A DNA stretch of 64,000 bases from Microbacterium esteraromaticum (GCF_016907315.1 NZ_JAFBBS010000001.1:1736001-1800000); one strand, 5' to 3'; shown: positions 36,207-45,742, counted from the first letter of the stretch. Notes: generated by a model from the letters alone, not told the origin. Numbers and translations: made by a program.

Positions 36207-36298
36207 AGCTTCTCCACCGCCTTTCCCAGCAGTCCGACGGCGACGAACAGGGCGATCACACCCAGTACGTAGACGAGGTCAAGCACAACAGGCTCCAT
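36203..36298 (-). CDS. One-helix mini-protein upstream of kdpF
   Basis: 31 residues starting [20 protein letters not shown] at 36298, one membrane helix, ending GKAVEKL. GTGA at 36203–36206 couples it to kdpF. Similar unnamed small hydrophobic ORFs precede kdpF in other actinobacteria. It may be an extra small subunit or a leader that couples translation. An in-frame extension upstream lacks the same character. Confidence 0.65.
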   Translation of the reverse strand: MEPVVLDLVYVLGVIALFVAVGLLGKAVEKL

Positions 36299-37161
36299 TC
36301 GGGTGATAGCGGCAGCATGAGCTGTCCACGCGCCGTGAGCCGGCGCAACACCTGATCCAACACCGGCCATGAGGGCGGCCCCCGCCGTTCTAACGAAACC
36401 CATACGAGACCAGCGGTACTCCTGACGTAGTTCTGACACCTATCGGGTTCGTGTCCGCACACGACCGCCCAAAGGTACGCACACTGACAGGGCCCGCGCC
36501 GCCGCACAGTGGTGCTTGCACAACTGAGTGCTCGAGGCGGTCCGCCATCGCACCTGTGGCCGCTTGGGCGTGGAGACGGACCTCGGATACCCACGATCTG
36601 CTGTGGCGTCCAGGTGATGCGATGTTCCGCCAGCAGAGTGACCGGTGGAACATCGCGGGTGCTAGAACTGCGCGACCTCCTCAGCTGGAACGTCCGTCGC
36701 TGCGCCTCCTTCCTGCCGATGGGTTGTGCTGGGTGCCTCCTCCACGTAGGTGCTCGGGTGGTCGTCGCCCCATAGCTCGTACTTGGCTTCATCTCGGCCG
36801 GGCAGGGAGTATGACCAGTCCAACCATCGCCGCGGGCGTGCGCCCACACGGCCGAATGCAGTGCGGCGCGCGCGTAGCCAACGGCAGCGATGACGGAGGC
36901 GACGAAGCACCTCCAATATCGCCGGTCGGAGGTGAAACCACCCCCTCGTCCCACTTGCGGTCGTCGTCGATGCAGGCGACTCGTTGCGTTGGGAATGCTT
37001 GCGGAGGTCCTTACGAGCCGGTCCGCTTCGACAAGGTGGGGGAAGGTCGCGAAGCGTCCCTCGTCTGTGCCGTTTGGTCACCAAGCCCGACCGACCCTCC
37101 ATTGGTAACGATGTCTGCGGCGGGCAATACGCTCTTGCCACTATCTCGAAAGGACACCTAG
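36299..37161. other. Intergenic upstream of kdp, no gene supported
   Basis: About 860 bases without a convincing gene; open frames on both strands have shadow composition. It must contain the kdp promoter. No ydaO-type riboswitch motif was recognised. Confidence 0.45.
36422..36437 (-). promoter_or_regulatory. Candidate KdpE-type direct repeat
   Basis: CTGAC occurs at 36422–36426 and 36433–36437, 11 bases apart start to start (GTCAG-N6-GTCAG on the coding strand), the spacing used by OmpR-family regulators. It lies about 125 bases upstream of the first kdp mini-ORF. Assigned by eye. Confidence 0.3.
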
Positions 37162-37590
37162 ATGAATTTTGATGAGAGCGACCTCGTCACATCGGCCTAT
37201 GGCCAGTACGGCGACTTCGCCGGCACAGCTGCATCGGACACGCACGGCGGCGGTACCCGGGAACTGGCCGCCAAGATCGGGCTGGACGATGATCGGTACT
37301 GGATCGTTGGGATCGATGTGTGGGGAAACGACCTCGCCACCGCGCGGTTGAACATCCTCGCGGTTGACCGCCAGGAGACGGGCATCGACAGTTACAAGAC
37401 GCTCGAGGCCCATCATCGAGAGAGCGGCGCTATCCCCGTGGTGGAGTTCCTCGTGCACGAGATGTCCGCAGTCGATGTGCTTCGAGTGGGGCTCAAGCGC
37501 CTGAACTTTCAGCTGCTGTCGCGAAGCCTTCCTGACGGCGCTCATCTCTACGTACACGAGCGCAGCGACTTGAACTACCAGGGCGACTGA
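37162..37590 (+). CDS. Hypothetical protein
   Basis: 142 residues from ATG at 37162, with GAAAGGA about ten bases upstream. It begins MNFDESDLVTSAYGQYGDFA; the core is alpha/beta (RYWIVGIDVWGNDLATARLN) with a moderately acidic character and no signal or membrane segment. It stands alone between the kdp block and repeat copy B. No family recognised. Confidence 0.6.
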   Translation: MNFDESDLVTSAYGQYGDFAGTAASDTHGGGTRELAAKIGLDDDRYWIVGIDVWGNDLATARLNILAVDRQETGIDSYKTLEAHHRESGAIPVVEFLVHEMSAVDVLRVGLKRLNFQLLSRSLPDGAHLYVHERSDLNYQGD

Positions 37591-37685
37591 GTGTGTCGCT
37601 GAGCATCAGCACATGCGCGCCCAACTGATGTGATCGCCTTCGCGGGGTATTGTGAAGGCCCAGATTGGCGGGCTTTCCACCGCGC

Positions 37686-37790
37686 TTCTGCCAAGTCGGG
37701 CAAGGCCTGCCAAAGGCGACCTTGGCTGGAGAGATTCCAGTGGTAGAGCGGATTTTCAGGGGGTTGCCAAGGTTGCCAAGTAGTAGATCT
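37686..37790 (+). repeat. GCCAAG-rich repeat, copy B
   Basis: Same order and orientation as copy A at 25172–25275: TTCTGCCAAGTCGGGCAAGG, TGCCAAAGG, CCTTGGCTGGAG, then a divergent middle and an exact shared end GGTTGCCAAGTAGTAGATCT. The two copies bracket 12.4 kb holding the cyclase and kdp genes. Confidence 0.65.
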
Positions 37791-38019
37791 CTTACGTCAG
37801 AGAAAAGCGGGGCCGGCGGCCTACGCCTGTGGACGGAACATGAGACTAGAGCTTGCTGCAGCCGTTCCGGATGAAGCAGGAAGCCACCGATCCGAGGCTA
37901 TTCCTCGCCGACGGAAGCGTGCCGCCAGTCGGCGCGTGCAGGCAAGTTCAGATCCCCGGCAACTCAAGGGTTCTCGGGAACTCGTGGAATATCGGAGCGC
38001 TTAGCGTGGAAAGCGCTGA

Positions 38020-38139
38020 AGCCCCCCTTCTGCGAGCCATGCTCCCGACTGGGATCAGGGAAAAGCGGAACCACCCACACCGCCGATGTTCCTCGACAAG
38101 GGCCTGCTGCTGCGCGACCGCGACATCCGCATCCTGTGA
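38020..38139 (+). pseudogene. C-terminal gene remnant
   Basis: A protein-like frame bounded by stops, with landmarks TPPMFLDKGLLLRDRDIRIL, ending at 38139. No start codon in a sensible position. It looks like the tail of a lost gene; the family is not recognised. Confidence 0.35.
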
Positions 38140-38265
38140 GCGACGAACTGTGGCTCGGGCCGCAGTGCTGAGGCGCCGGTCCGTTGATGCACCCTCACCT
38201 CCGTTTGCACCTCAGGCGCCACCCCTCAACTATCCGAAGATTTCGGTGAGTTGACGGTCAGCCGA

Positions 38266-38667
38266 TCAGCTGCGCCATACAGCGGCGTCGTGCTTCGCTT
38301 CGCGCAGCACATCGGCTAGCTGCCCCTCGCGGAGCCGCTGGACGTTGGTCGGCTGCTCAACGCCGTCCTCATCGGTAAGCGGCGTATTCAACCACTGAGC
38401 CCACGTCCACGGGGCATCGGCGCCGGAGCGCAGCGTTCGGAGGACGTCAGCAAGACCGACCACCGGTTTGCCGTCCAACAACTGGAACGCCGGGTACAGC
38501 TCGACCCCATCAGAAGTGGTCACCCTGAGTAGCGAGAGCGAATCTGCGGCCTCGCTCACCATCGCCTCCGTCCACCCGAGCGTGCGTGCGAGAGACGCGG
38601 TGGTGTAACAGGGGCCGACGATATCGGCCCAGGGGCTGTTGGGGTTTGGAGTCTTCCAGTTCACCAT
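38266..38667 (-). CDS. Antitoxin-like protein (MbcA/Xre-type)
   Basis: 133 residues. The N-terminus has an HTH-like stretch (TTASLARTLGWTEAMVSEAA near 22–41). The middle and end, LYPAFQLLDGKPVVGLADVL, APWTWAQWLNTPL and LREGQLADVLREAKHDA, follow the pattern of the short C-terminal domain of MbcA/ParS/Xre antitoxins. Such antitoxins usually pair with RES-domain NAD-degrading toxins; here the upstream partner is a metallophosphoesterase, overlapping by seven bases. The pairing is therefore unusual, and the assignment rests on pattern alone. Confidence 0.55.
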   Translation of the reverse strand: MVNWKTPNPNSPWADIVGPCYTTASLARTLGWTEAMVSEAADSLSLLRVTTSDGVELYPAFQLLDGKPVVGLADVLRTLRSGADAPWTWAQWLNTPLTDEDGVEQPTNVQRLREGQLADVLREAKHDAAVWRS

Positions 38668-39476
38668 CGTCGCGCTGCGTTCCGGATCGCGTTGAGGCTT
38701 GGGGTTTCCAGGGTCAGCGTGGTCATGTCCAGGATGGCGAGATTGTCCTCTTGAACGTCGCGCCCGAGGCTCACGACCCGTCGCCCGTCCTCAGCCGTCC
38801 CCCCGCCCGGCGTGTGCATATGCCCGTGCATCAACAGCTCCGGGCGAACGGCGTCCCACACCTCGCTGACTCGCGCTCGTGACTTCGCCGATTCCTCGAG
38901 CGCTTCCGTGGGAAACCGATTTGGGTTAGTGCCCAGCAGCTCACGCACCGCTCGAACCGGGGTGGCGGCCGGCGACTCGTGCGTCAGCATCACGTCCGCG
39001 GGCCCACCGGCGATAGCCGCCGCGACCTGCGCGTCGGTGATGGCCTCGTCGGGCCACCAGCCGCGCCCTTCGGTGCGCCAGATTCTGTCCACGGAGGCGG
39101 CGCCGCCGAGCGAGAGGACGGTTCTACCGCCGATGGTGAGGCGAGCCGGCCGAGGAAGAATCCAAGTGATGTCGGAGACTCGCACCGCAGCGCCGGGATG
39201 CTCCGCAAGCAACGGGCTGATCAGATCAAAGGCCTCGTGATTCCCAACCGAGACGAGGACGCGCTCGATGCCTGCAGCGGCGAAGAGAGGTTCTGTCTCA
39301 AGTGGGTCCATCCCCCAATCACCAAGTTGCAGGATGGTCGTCACGTCGTATGCGAGATTCGGCAGCGCTCGGGTGAGCATCCGCAGCCAACCGAGATTGC
39401 CATGCCAGTCTCCGCAGACAGCCACGCGTTCGTCTGTCAGCGCGATGCGGGTCGCATGTTCGAGTGCTTTCACCAC
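38661..39476 (-). CDS. Calcineurin-like metallophosphoesterase
   Basis: 271 residues from GTG at 39476, preceded by GGAAGGGAC; the open frame extends to 39527 but that part translates a hexamer tandem repeat (MQVQVQV). Metal-binding motifs in order: CGDWHGN near 22, LQLGDWGMDPLE near 50, VSVGNHEAFD near 76, MLTHESPAATP near 162 and LLMHGHMHTPGG near 213. These are the five blocks of calcineurin-type phosphoesterases, which use two metals. Substrate unknown. It overlaps the antitoxin-like gene downstream, so the two are probably co-translated. Confidence 0.85.
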   Translation of the reverse strand: MVKALEHATRIALTDERVAVCGDWHGNLGWLRMLTRALPNLAYDVTTILQLGDWGMDPLETEPLFAAAGIERVLVSVGNHEAFDLISPLLAEHPGAAVRVSDITWILPRPARLTIGGRTVLSLGGAASVDRIWRTEGRGWWPDEAITDAQVAAAIAGGPADVMLTHESPAATPVRAVRELLGTNPNRFPTEALEESAKSRARVSEVWDAVRPELLMHGHMHTPGGGTAEDGRRVVSLGRDVQEDNLAILDMTTLTLETPSLNAIRNAARRW

Positions 39477-39506
39477 GGTCCCTTCCAACGCGGAGCATGT
39501 GGCGGA

Positions 39507-39530
39507 CACCTGCACCTGCACCTGCACCTG
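39507..39530. repeat. Hexamer tandem repeat (CACCTG)4
   Basis: Four perfect copies of CACCTG directly upstream of the phosphoesterase start. Slippage here could change promoter or leader spacing of the gene at 38661–39476. Confidence 0.75.
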
Positions 39531-39802
39531 TAGACACCGTCTACACGGCCCTTTCGCAGGGCTCGAGGATTCTTTTCGTGAATTCGCCAGCTCTGAGTCT
39601 TAGACCATGTATATATGGTTTCTGGTCCAAATGCGATGGGGAAACCGTGGTCGATTCGCACGGCGATCCCCCGCTGTTCTCCCCCTGCTCTGCAGGACCG
39701 TGCGACGATGCTGATCAAGATCGGGGTCTTGCGGCCCCCAGGCGGAAGTTCCCCGCGTAGATTTTTCTTGCCTGAGAGTTTCCTGAACAGTAGTGTGCGG
39801 CT

Positions 39803-42724
39803 ATGCCCATTGTTTTCGCGCACATCTCCGCGCGTAGATCCATGCTTGAATCCTCTGTCAAAGCGCGCGCCGGTCTCGCCCCTATGCGTTCCGCCTTGCG
39901 TGTCGCGTTAGGCATGACCTGCGTCACCGCATTGCTCTGTGGCGGCGCCTCTGCTGCGAACGCGAGCACATCGGCGGTGGCAAGCACCCGCACGTCACTA
40001 CTCTCGGTGCCTGAGCCAGACGAATCGGCGGCTGACGCAGCCATAGAGGCTGCGCAGACGTCGGCGGCCGAGACGGGCCAAGCGGTTGTGGTTGAAGACC
40101 TGACCACGCCGACCGAACAGTACAGGGCGCTGCCCGATGGCTCGATTGAGCGTGAGGTATCGAGTCGACCAGTGCGCGTTGAGAAGTCAGGCGCCTGGGT
40201 CCCCGTCGACCTGACTCTGTCGCGAGAAGGCGATTGGGTCACGCCTGTCGCGTCGGCGGTTCCGGTGCGGTTCGCAGCTGGAGGATCCAGTGAGCTGGCG
40301 CAGGTGCAGACGGAGTCGGGTGAGTGGGTCACCGAGGTCTGGCCTCACGGGGATCTCCCCGCCGCACTGATTGAAAAGGACACTGCGACCTATCCGGATG
40401 TCTTCCCCGGAGTGGATCTCAAGCTTGTGGCGACGAAGACCGGCATGGCGTCCGTGTACGTGGTCGAATCGGAAAAGGCGGCTCAGTCGCTTGCACTTTC
40501 GGACCTTCACATCTTGGTGGAGGGCGCGGAACTCAGCAGCACAAGCGTCGGCGGTGTCGTCGCTGAGACCAGCGATGGAGCTGAGCTCGTGGCTGGCCAG
40601 CCGCTGTGGTGGGATTCGTCGCAAGGAGGCACCTTCCGGGAGCCGGGTGGCGATGAAGCGCCCGTACCCGTTGCGCATGACGTTGCCGTAGACCGCATCA
40701 CTCTTGACGTTGGCGAATCCGTTGATGTTGAGGAGCGACGGTCGGGGGAGGACGTGGAGTATCCGATCTTCGTCGACCCGGACTGGAGCAAGGGAGAAGC
40801 CGCTGCTTGGTACACGGATGCGGCCTTCCCGAACGTTTCATACCTGAGCGCAGGGGCGTCAAATGTTCTGCGCGTGGGTATCTCAGAGCCGTACCGCTCG
40901 GACATGTTCTTCCAGTTCCCGCTCAGCGAACTGAAGGGCAAGCAGATAACTGCCGCGCGCTTGAACACCACGCTCGTGAAGGTGATGTCGTGTAACCCGC
41001 AACCCATCGGTGTTCACACCTTCGGGCCCAAGACTGCTGGTTTCACCTGGGCACAGGAGCAGTCCTGGAACAGCGCCGGCACTGCAGGGTGGAGCGGACT
41101 CCTGCAGTCCGCCTGGACCGGTCCCAACTGCGGAGCGCCTGCAACGACTGTCGGGTGGAACGTCACCTCAGGTGTGAAAGCCAAACTGGCTGCCGGGTTG
41201 GTGCAGTTCGCGTTCACATATGAGAATCCTTCAGCTGAGTCGCGCCGCCACTTCAGCCGCGACGCTTCGCTGATTGTCACCTACAACTCCTATCCCGACA
41301 CGCCCACTGATCTTAAGATCACGTCGCCCCCGCGCACCTGTGGGAGCGCGACCGCACCTGCAGTGCTCGGGTCCAGCACCGTGGCAGTGAGCGTCGACCA
41401 GAGAGACCCTGACCCCGGAAACGTCGGCACGGCCTTTTATCTGGCGAAGGCCGACGCTCTGGGCACCGTGGTTTCTAGCCAATCTTCTGGACTCGGAGCG
41501 AAGGGCACGAAGACGGCGCAATTCACCGGCTTGGCGGAAGGAAAGTACGCGTGGCGCGCTCGTGGATATGACGGTGTTGCCAACAGCTTGGCCTACTCCG
41601 CATGGTGCTATTTCACCGTGGACACAACCGACCCCGTAGTGCCTACACTTTCGAGCGCAGCATCGACCTTCACCGTGGGGCATCCGGTGAGCGTGAATGC
41701 AGCTGGCGCGGCGGATGTCGCCGGGTACGTCTACTGGATCACGCCGGTCGCGACTCAGGGTGCGACTCCGCCCCCGGTTCCGGTCGACGGTGTCGTGAGC
41801 ACCTCAGGACAGCTTCCGACGTGCAGCGCTACGACGAAGAGCGTCCGCTGGGCTTGCGCAACAGCGGGGTCCGCAACCGCTCTGACGGTCGCACCCGTTG
41901 ATTCGCTCTCGACGCTGTGGGTTTCCGCTTATGACAAGGCGGGTAACCAGTCCCTGGCGAAGGGGTTCCCCCTTTACGCCAATGGCAACACCGGCACCCC
42001 TGCGTCCGCGGCCAACGTTGACTCCGGTCATGGTTGGCACGTGACATCTCTGATGTCTCCGCTACCAGCGACGGTGCCCGACTCGAACCCCTGGATTGGC
42101 GCGAACGGCATCGCCCTCGTCATTCCGGAGAACGCATCAACCACAACTGTGGATCTCCCGGACGCGCCGTTCGAAAGCCCGGTACTGGACACCAATGTGG
42201 GGACTGCGGAGGAGGTCCACACGGAGTCCGCACCGATTGACGTCACAAAGAGCTTCACGCTGAGCATGTGGGTGAAGGCCGGACACGTTCCCACGACGAA
42301 CAGTGAGGTCATCGCCATGCAGGACGGGAGCACATTGGGGCATATCCAGCTTCAGGTCACCAGCACGGGCAAGTTCGCCTTCTGCCTGGGCGACGCGTTC
42401 GCCAACATGAGCTCGACTGCCTTGACCAGCAACTGCGCGACGGGTGGGACTGTCACGCCCGGAACCTGGCAGATGGTCACAGGGATCTGGGACGCGGTGA
42501 ACCAGCAGCTGCGGATTCATGTGGGGAACGACATCACCCCGGTCGGGTCGGTGAGCCACGTGCCTGGGGCCGGAGTCGCGTCAGGAGGGTCGGCGTTGTA
42601 CTTCGGTCCCAATCCTGACACGGGGAGATTCCGGGGTCTGATTGCTAACCCCATGGCTCTTCCGGGAGTGGCCAACAGCAACCAGCTCGGCCAGATGGCC
42701 GGCTTCTTCTTGCCTTTCAGCTGA
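39803..42724 (+). CDS. Secreted DNRLRE/LamG-like protein, partner of RHS
   Basis: 973 residues. A signal peptide lies at about 28–55 (MRSALRVALGMTCVTALLCG, cleavage near SAANA); ATG at 39884 is an alternative start. The middle (residues 300–500) resembles DNRLRE domains found in secreted RHS partners: YPIFVDPDWSK, then RHFSRDASLIVTYNSYP. A fibronectin-like part follows, and the C-terminus (about 820–970) is LamG-like: FTLSMWVKAGHVP, then GTWQMVTGIWDA. It lies 15 bases upstream of the RHS gene and is exported; a role in shell assembly or delivery of the toxin is inferred. Confidence 0.75.
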   Translation: MPIVFAHISARRSMLESSVKARAGLAPMRSALRVALGMTCVTALLCGGASAANASTSAVASTRTSLLSVPEPDESAADAAIEAAQTSAAETGQAVVVEDLTTPTEQYRALPDGSIEREVSSRPVRVEKSGAWVPVDLTLSREGDWVTPVASAVPVRFAAGGSSELAQVQTESGEWVTEVWPHGDLPAALIEKDTATYPDVFPGVDLKLVATKTGMASVYVVESEKAAQSLALSDLHILVEGAELSSTSVGGVVAETSDGAELVAGQPLWWDSSQGGTFREPGGDEAPVPVAHDVAVDRITLDVGESVDVEERRSGEDVEYPIFVDPDWSKGEAAAWYTDAAFPNVSYLSAGASNVLRVGISEPYRSDMFFQFPLSELKGKQITAARLNTTLVKVMSCNPQPIGVHTFGPKTAGFTWAQEQSWNSAGTAGWSGLLQSAWTGPNCGAPATTVGWNVTSGVKAKLAAGLVQFAFTYENPSAESRRHFSRDASLIVTYNSYPDTPTDLKITSPPRTCGSATAPAVLGSSTVAVSVDQRDPDPGNVGTAFYLAKADALGTVVSSQSSGLGAKGTKTAQFTGLAEGKYAWRARGYDGVANSLAYSAWCYFTVDTTDPVVPTLSSAASTFTVGHPVSVNAAGAADVAGYVYWITPVATQGATPPPVPVDGVVSTSGQLPTCSATTKSVRWACATAGSATALTVAPVDSLSTLWVSAYDKAGNQSLAKGFPLYANGNTGTPASAANVDSGHGWHVTSLMSPLPATVPDSNPWIGANGIALVIPENASTTTVDLPDAPFESPVLDTNVGTAEEVHTESAPIDVTKSFTLSMWVKAGHVPTTNSEVIAMQDGSTLGHIQLQVTSTGKFAFCLGDAFANMSSTALTSNCATGGTVTPGTWQMVTGIWDAVNQQLRIHVGNDITPVGSVSHVPGAGVASGGSALYFGPNPDTGRFRGLIANPMALPGVANSNQLGQMAGFFLPFS

Positions 42725-42739
42725 CGAGAGACCTCGACT

Positions 42740-45688
42740 ATGCGTACCGCTACCCGTTTTCTGGCTGCCTTCACCGCGATCACAGCCCTCGTCCTCACAT
42801 GCAGCATGTCGGTGGCTTCGGCCGAGGCCAGCACGAGCGAGGATGCGCCGACCGTTGAGGTGCCGGTTTTCGAGGATCCGGTTCCCGGTGACGTCTTAGC
42901 CGAGCTACCGAAGCAGCGCTCGACTCCGTCATCTCGCACGGCACCGCTGGTGGCTCCGACGACCATCGATACAGCAAGTATCGAGCTGGATCTGTCGGAC
43001 ACTTCGTCAAAGCCTGGTGGTCGCACGAAGGGCAACGACAAGACCACCCCGGCAAAGATCATCGGTGAATGGCGCGAAGTTGGAGACTCCGGCGTCAAGT
43101 TGGCGCAGGCATCTCCCACAGAGAAGAAGCGCGGCGGTGAGCAACCGACAGAGGCGGTGGTGCGCGTCGCTACTGGCAAGGCGGCGCTGAAAGTGGGCGC
43201 CGACAGCATCGCTATAACGCTGACGTCGGCTGAGGACGGTGCGACCGGCCCGGTCGGCGTCACCGTCCCGGACGCCGTTCTCAACGGCTTCGGTGGGGAC
43301 TACGCGGCGCGGTTGCGGTGGGTCCAAGTCCCAGCGGCTGGGACGCTTGATGACGCGAAGGCAATCCCGGTCGCGTCCGCGAGAACGAAGGACGCGACCC
43401 TGCTCAGCCCAACCATCACTGCTGAGCCGACCACTCTGATGGCGCTCGCAGGAACGTCGTCTACCAGCGGGACGGGGTCGTACTCCGCCACGCCGTTGAA
43501 GTCGGCCTCGACGTGGGACGTGACGGAGCAGACTGGAGCGTTCGGCTGGAGCTACGACATGGCTGTGCCCGATCCGGGTGTGGGGCCGACGCCCGACATC
43601 GGGCTCTCTTACAACTCACAGGTTGTCGACGGGGCTACAGCCTCAACGAACAACCAGCCATCCGCAGTGGGCGAAGGATGGAGCCTGAACGCCACGGGGT
43701 TCATCGAGCGCAGCTTTATCCCTTGCGCGAAGGACGATGGGGCAAGCGGTGCAGTCACGACCTCGGGCGACCTGTGCTGGCGCACCGACAACGCGACGGT
43801 GTCCCTCGCCGGGCACTCGGGCGCGCTCATCAAGGACACCGCTTCTGGGAAGTGGCGGTTGCAGGACGACGACGGCACACGCTTTGAGCACCTCACGGGA
43901 ACAGCACAGGGCTGCGCTGCAAACGGCACGGCCTCCACCGACTGCTGGCGCATGACAACCACGGACGGAACCCAGTATTACTTTGGGCTGAACCGCCTTC
44001 CCGGGTGGGCATCCGGCAAAGCGGAGACAAAGTCCACCTGGACCGTTCCGGTCTTCGGCAACGACGTCGGTGAACCGTGCCACGCTTCTACGTTCGCGAC
44101 GTCCTCGTGCATGCAGGCCTGGAGATGGAATCTCGACTATGTCGTAGACGTCAAGGGCAACGCGCAGGCCCTGTACTACACCGCAGAGACGAACAAGTAC
44201 GCGAAGAACCGGACGGGCGCGACCGCCTACCAGCGCGGCGGAGTGCTCTCCCGCATCGAATACGGGCTTCGGTCGAACCAGGTCTACGCGTCCAACGCAG
44301 CCGGCTACCGTGTGGAGTTCACCTACGACGCCCGCGGGCGATGCAGCGATTCCACAGGTGCGCAATGCACGACAGGCACTCTGGACAGCGCAGTCGTCCC
44401 TGCGCACCCGACCGCTTATCCTGACGTGCCATTTGACCAGCTATGCACCGGGACGTCGTGCACCGCGGCGCAGATCGCTCCCTCCTTCTTCACCAACGCG
44501 CGCCTGTCGAAGGTGACAGCGAAAGTGCTCGTCGCGGGAGCGTACAGCGCCGCGGATTCATGGACACTGTCACATTCGTTCCCTGCGCCGGGCGACGGGA
44601 CGTCACCTGCCCTGTGGATGACGAAGGTGCAGCGCACAGGCTCGGCGGCAGGCCAAACCGCCATCACTGAACCGGCGACGATCTTCAACGGCGTCACCAT
44701 GCAGAACCGCGTGTGGGAAGTCGACGGGCTGGCGCCCCTCGACAAGTGGCGGCTGAGCTCCATCAAGACGAGTCTCGGCGGTGTGATCAGCGTCAACTAC
44801 CAAGGTCAGCAGTGCACAGCTGCCGAGGCGGAGACGATCCTGGCAAACCTCAACACGAACACCAAGTGGTGCTTCCCGGAATGGTGGGTTCCCGAGGCTT
44901 CGGTGCCGCTCGGCGGAAGATGGGATCTCTTCCACAAGTACCCCGTCAAGTCGATCATCGTCGACGGCGCCACGGATGGGCCCCTGAGCGCCACCCAGCA
45001 GACGCAATACATCTACGGCACACCACGGTGGCGCTACAACGATTCGCCACTCACCGTGGCCGGCTCCCGCTCCTGGAACATCTTCGCGGGCGTCAACACC
45101 GTCGAGGTTCGTGAGGGCGACCCCGCAGCCAGCGCGGCGCAGAAGGTCACTCAGTACACCTATTACCAAGGCATGAACGGCGACCGCGCGAACTCTTCCG
45201 GCGGCACCAAGGCGATCAACGTGACTGGGACGACCATCCCCGATGATCGCTGGTTCGCAGGCCAGCTGTACCGACAGCGCACCATCAATGGGGTCGGCGG
45301 TGCCCAGATCTCCGACGAGGTCCGGACTCCGTGGGCATCCGCCATCACGGCGAACGACGGTACCCGTCAGGCGCGCTTCACCGACATCCAGAAGACCGTA
45401 GTCACCGAGCCGCTCTCCGTGGGCGGCAACCGTACGCTCGAGACGAGGACGACCTTCCACGCCACCTATGGCTACCCGCTGACTGTCTCAACGATTCCGT
45501 CCGACGCCGCCGGAACCTGCCTAACGACCGACTACGCAGCGCCGAACACCACAGCGTGGATCAGTGGTCTGCCCAGCCGAGTTCGCACCGTGGCGAAGGC
45601 CTGCGCGGATCTGAGCACGGCACAGTATCCCGCCGACCTCGTCAGCGACGCGAAGACTCTTTACGACAATGCGTCGTGGGGGGCGTAA
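42740..45688 (+). CDS. RHS-repeat protein, N-terminal part (ends at in-frame TAA)
   Basis: 982 residues. Signal peptide MRTATRFLAAFTAITALVLT with cleavage near SVASA (29–33). The mature part is rich in beta structure, with the SpvB-like region GLSYNSQVVDGATAS and EGWSLNATGFIERSF near 290–330 that starts RHS shells in actinobacteria. The frame ends in TAA at 45686–45688 after LYDNASWGA. The next codons in the same frame read ATKGLATSTQAVDGYDAG and run directly into the RHS repeats, so this looks like one 2,086-residue protein interrupted by a single nonsense codon. Confidence 0.8.
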   Translation: MRTATRFLAAFTAITALVLTCSMSVASAEASTSEDAPTVEVPVFEDPVPGDVLAELPKQRSTPSSRTAPLVAPTTIDTASIELDLSDTSSKPGGRTKGNDKTTPAKIIGEWREVGDSGVKLAQASPTEKKRGGEQPTEAVVRVATGKAALKVGADSIAITLTSAEDGATGPVGVTVPDAVLNGFGGDYAARLRWVQVPAAGTLDDAKAIPVASARTKDATLLSPTITAEPTTLMALAGTSSTSGTGSYSATPLKSASTWDVTEQTGAFGWSYDMAVPDPGVGPTPDIGLSYNSQVVDGATASTNNQPSAVGEGWSLNATGFIERSFIPCAKDDGASGAVTTSGDLCWRTDNATVSLAGHSGALIKDTASGKWRLQDDDGTRFEHLTGTAQGCAANGTASTDCWRMTTTDGTQYYFGLNRLPGWASGKAETKSTWTVPVFGNDVGEPCHASTFATSSCMQAWRWNLDYVVDVKGNAQALYYTAETNKYAKNRTGATAYQRGGVLSRIEYGLRSNQVYASNAAGYRVEFTYDARGRCSDSTGAQCTTGTLDSAVVPAHPTAYPDVPFDQLCTGTSCTAAQIAPSFFTNARLSKVTAKVLVAGAYSAADSWTLSHSFPAPGDGTSPALWMTKVQRTGSAAGQTAITEPATIFNGVTMQNRVWEVDGLAPLDKWRLSSIKTSLGGVISVNYQGQQCTAAEAETILANLNTNTKWCFPEWWVPEASVPLGGRWDLFHKYPVKSIIVDGATDGPLSATQQTQYIYGTPRWRYNDSPLTVAGSRSWNIFAGVNTVEVREGDPAASAAQKVTQYTYYQGMNGDRANSSGGTKAINVTGTTIPDDRWFAGQLYRQRTINGVGGAQISDEVRTPWASAITANDGTRQARFTDIQKTVVTEPLSVGGNRTLETRTTFHATYGYPLTVSTIPSDAAGTCLTTDYAAPNTTAWISGLPSRVRTVAKACADLSTAQYPADLVSDAKTLYDNASWGA

Positions 45689-45742
45689 GCGACCAAGGGA
45701 CTAGCAACATCCACCCAGGCAGTTGACGGGTACGACGCTGGC

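Larger units (their letters stand above)
37591..38265. other. Intergenic with repeat copy B and a gene remnant
   Basis: Apart from the repeat at 37686–37790 and the remnant at 38020–38139 no gene or RNA was supported here. Confidence 0.45.

Noticed and set aside
36299..36500. ydaO (cyclic di-AMP) riboswitch upstream of kdp
   Set aside because: Looked for because kdp genes are sometimes controlled this way; the conserved ydaO core motifs were not seen.
39511..39535. N-terminal extension of the phosphoesterase encoding MQVQVQV
   Set aside because: It translates a hexamer repeat; the GTG at 39476 has a good Shine–Dalgarno sequence and starts at the conserved domain.
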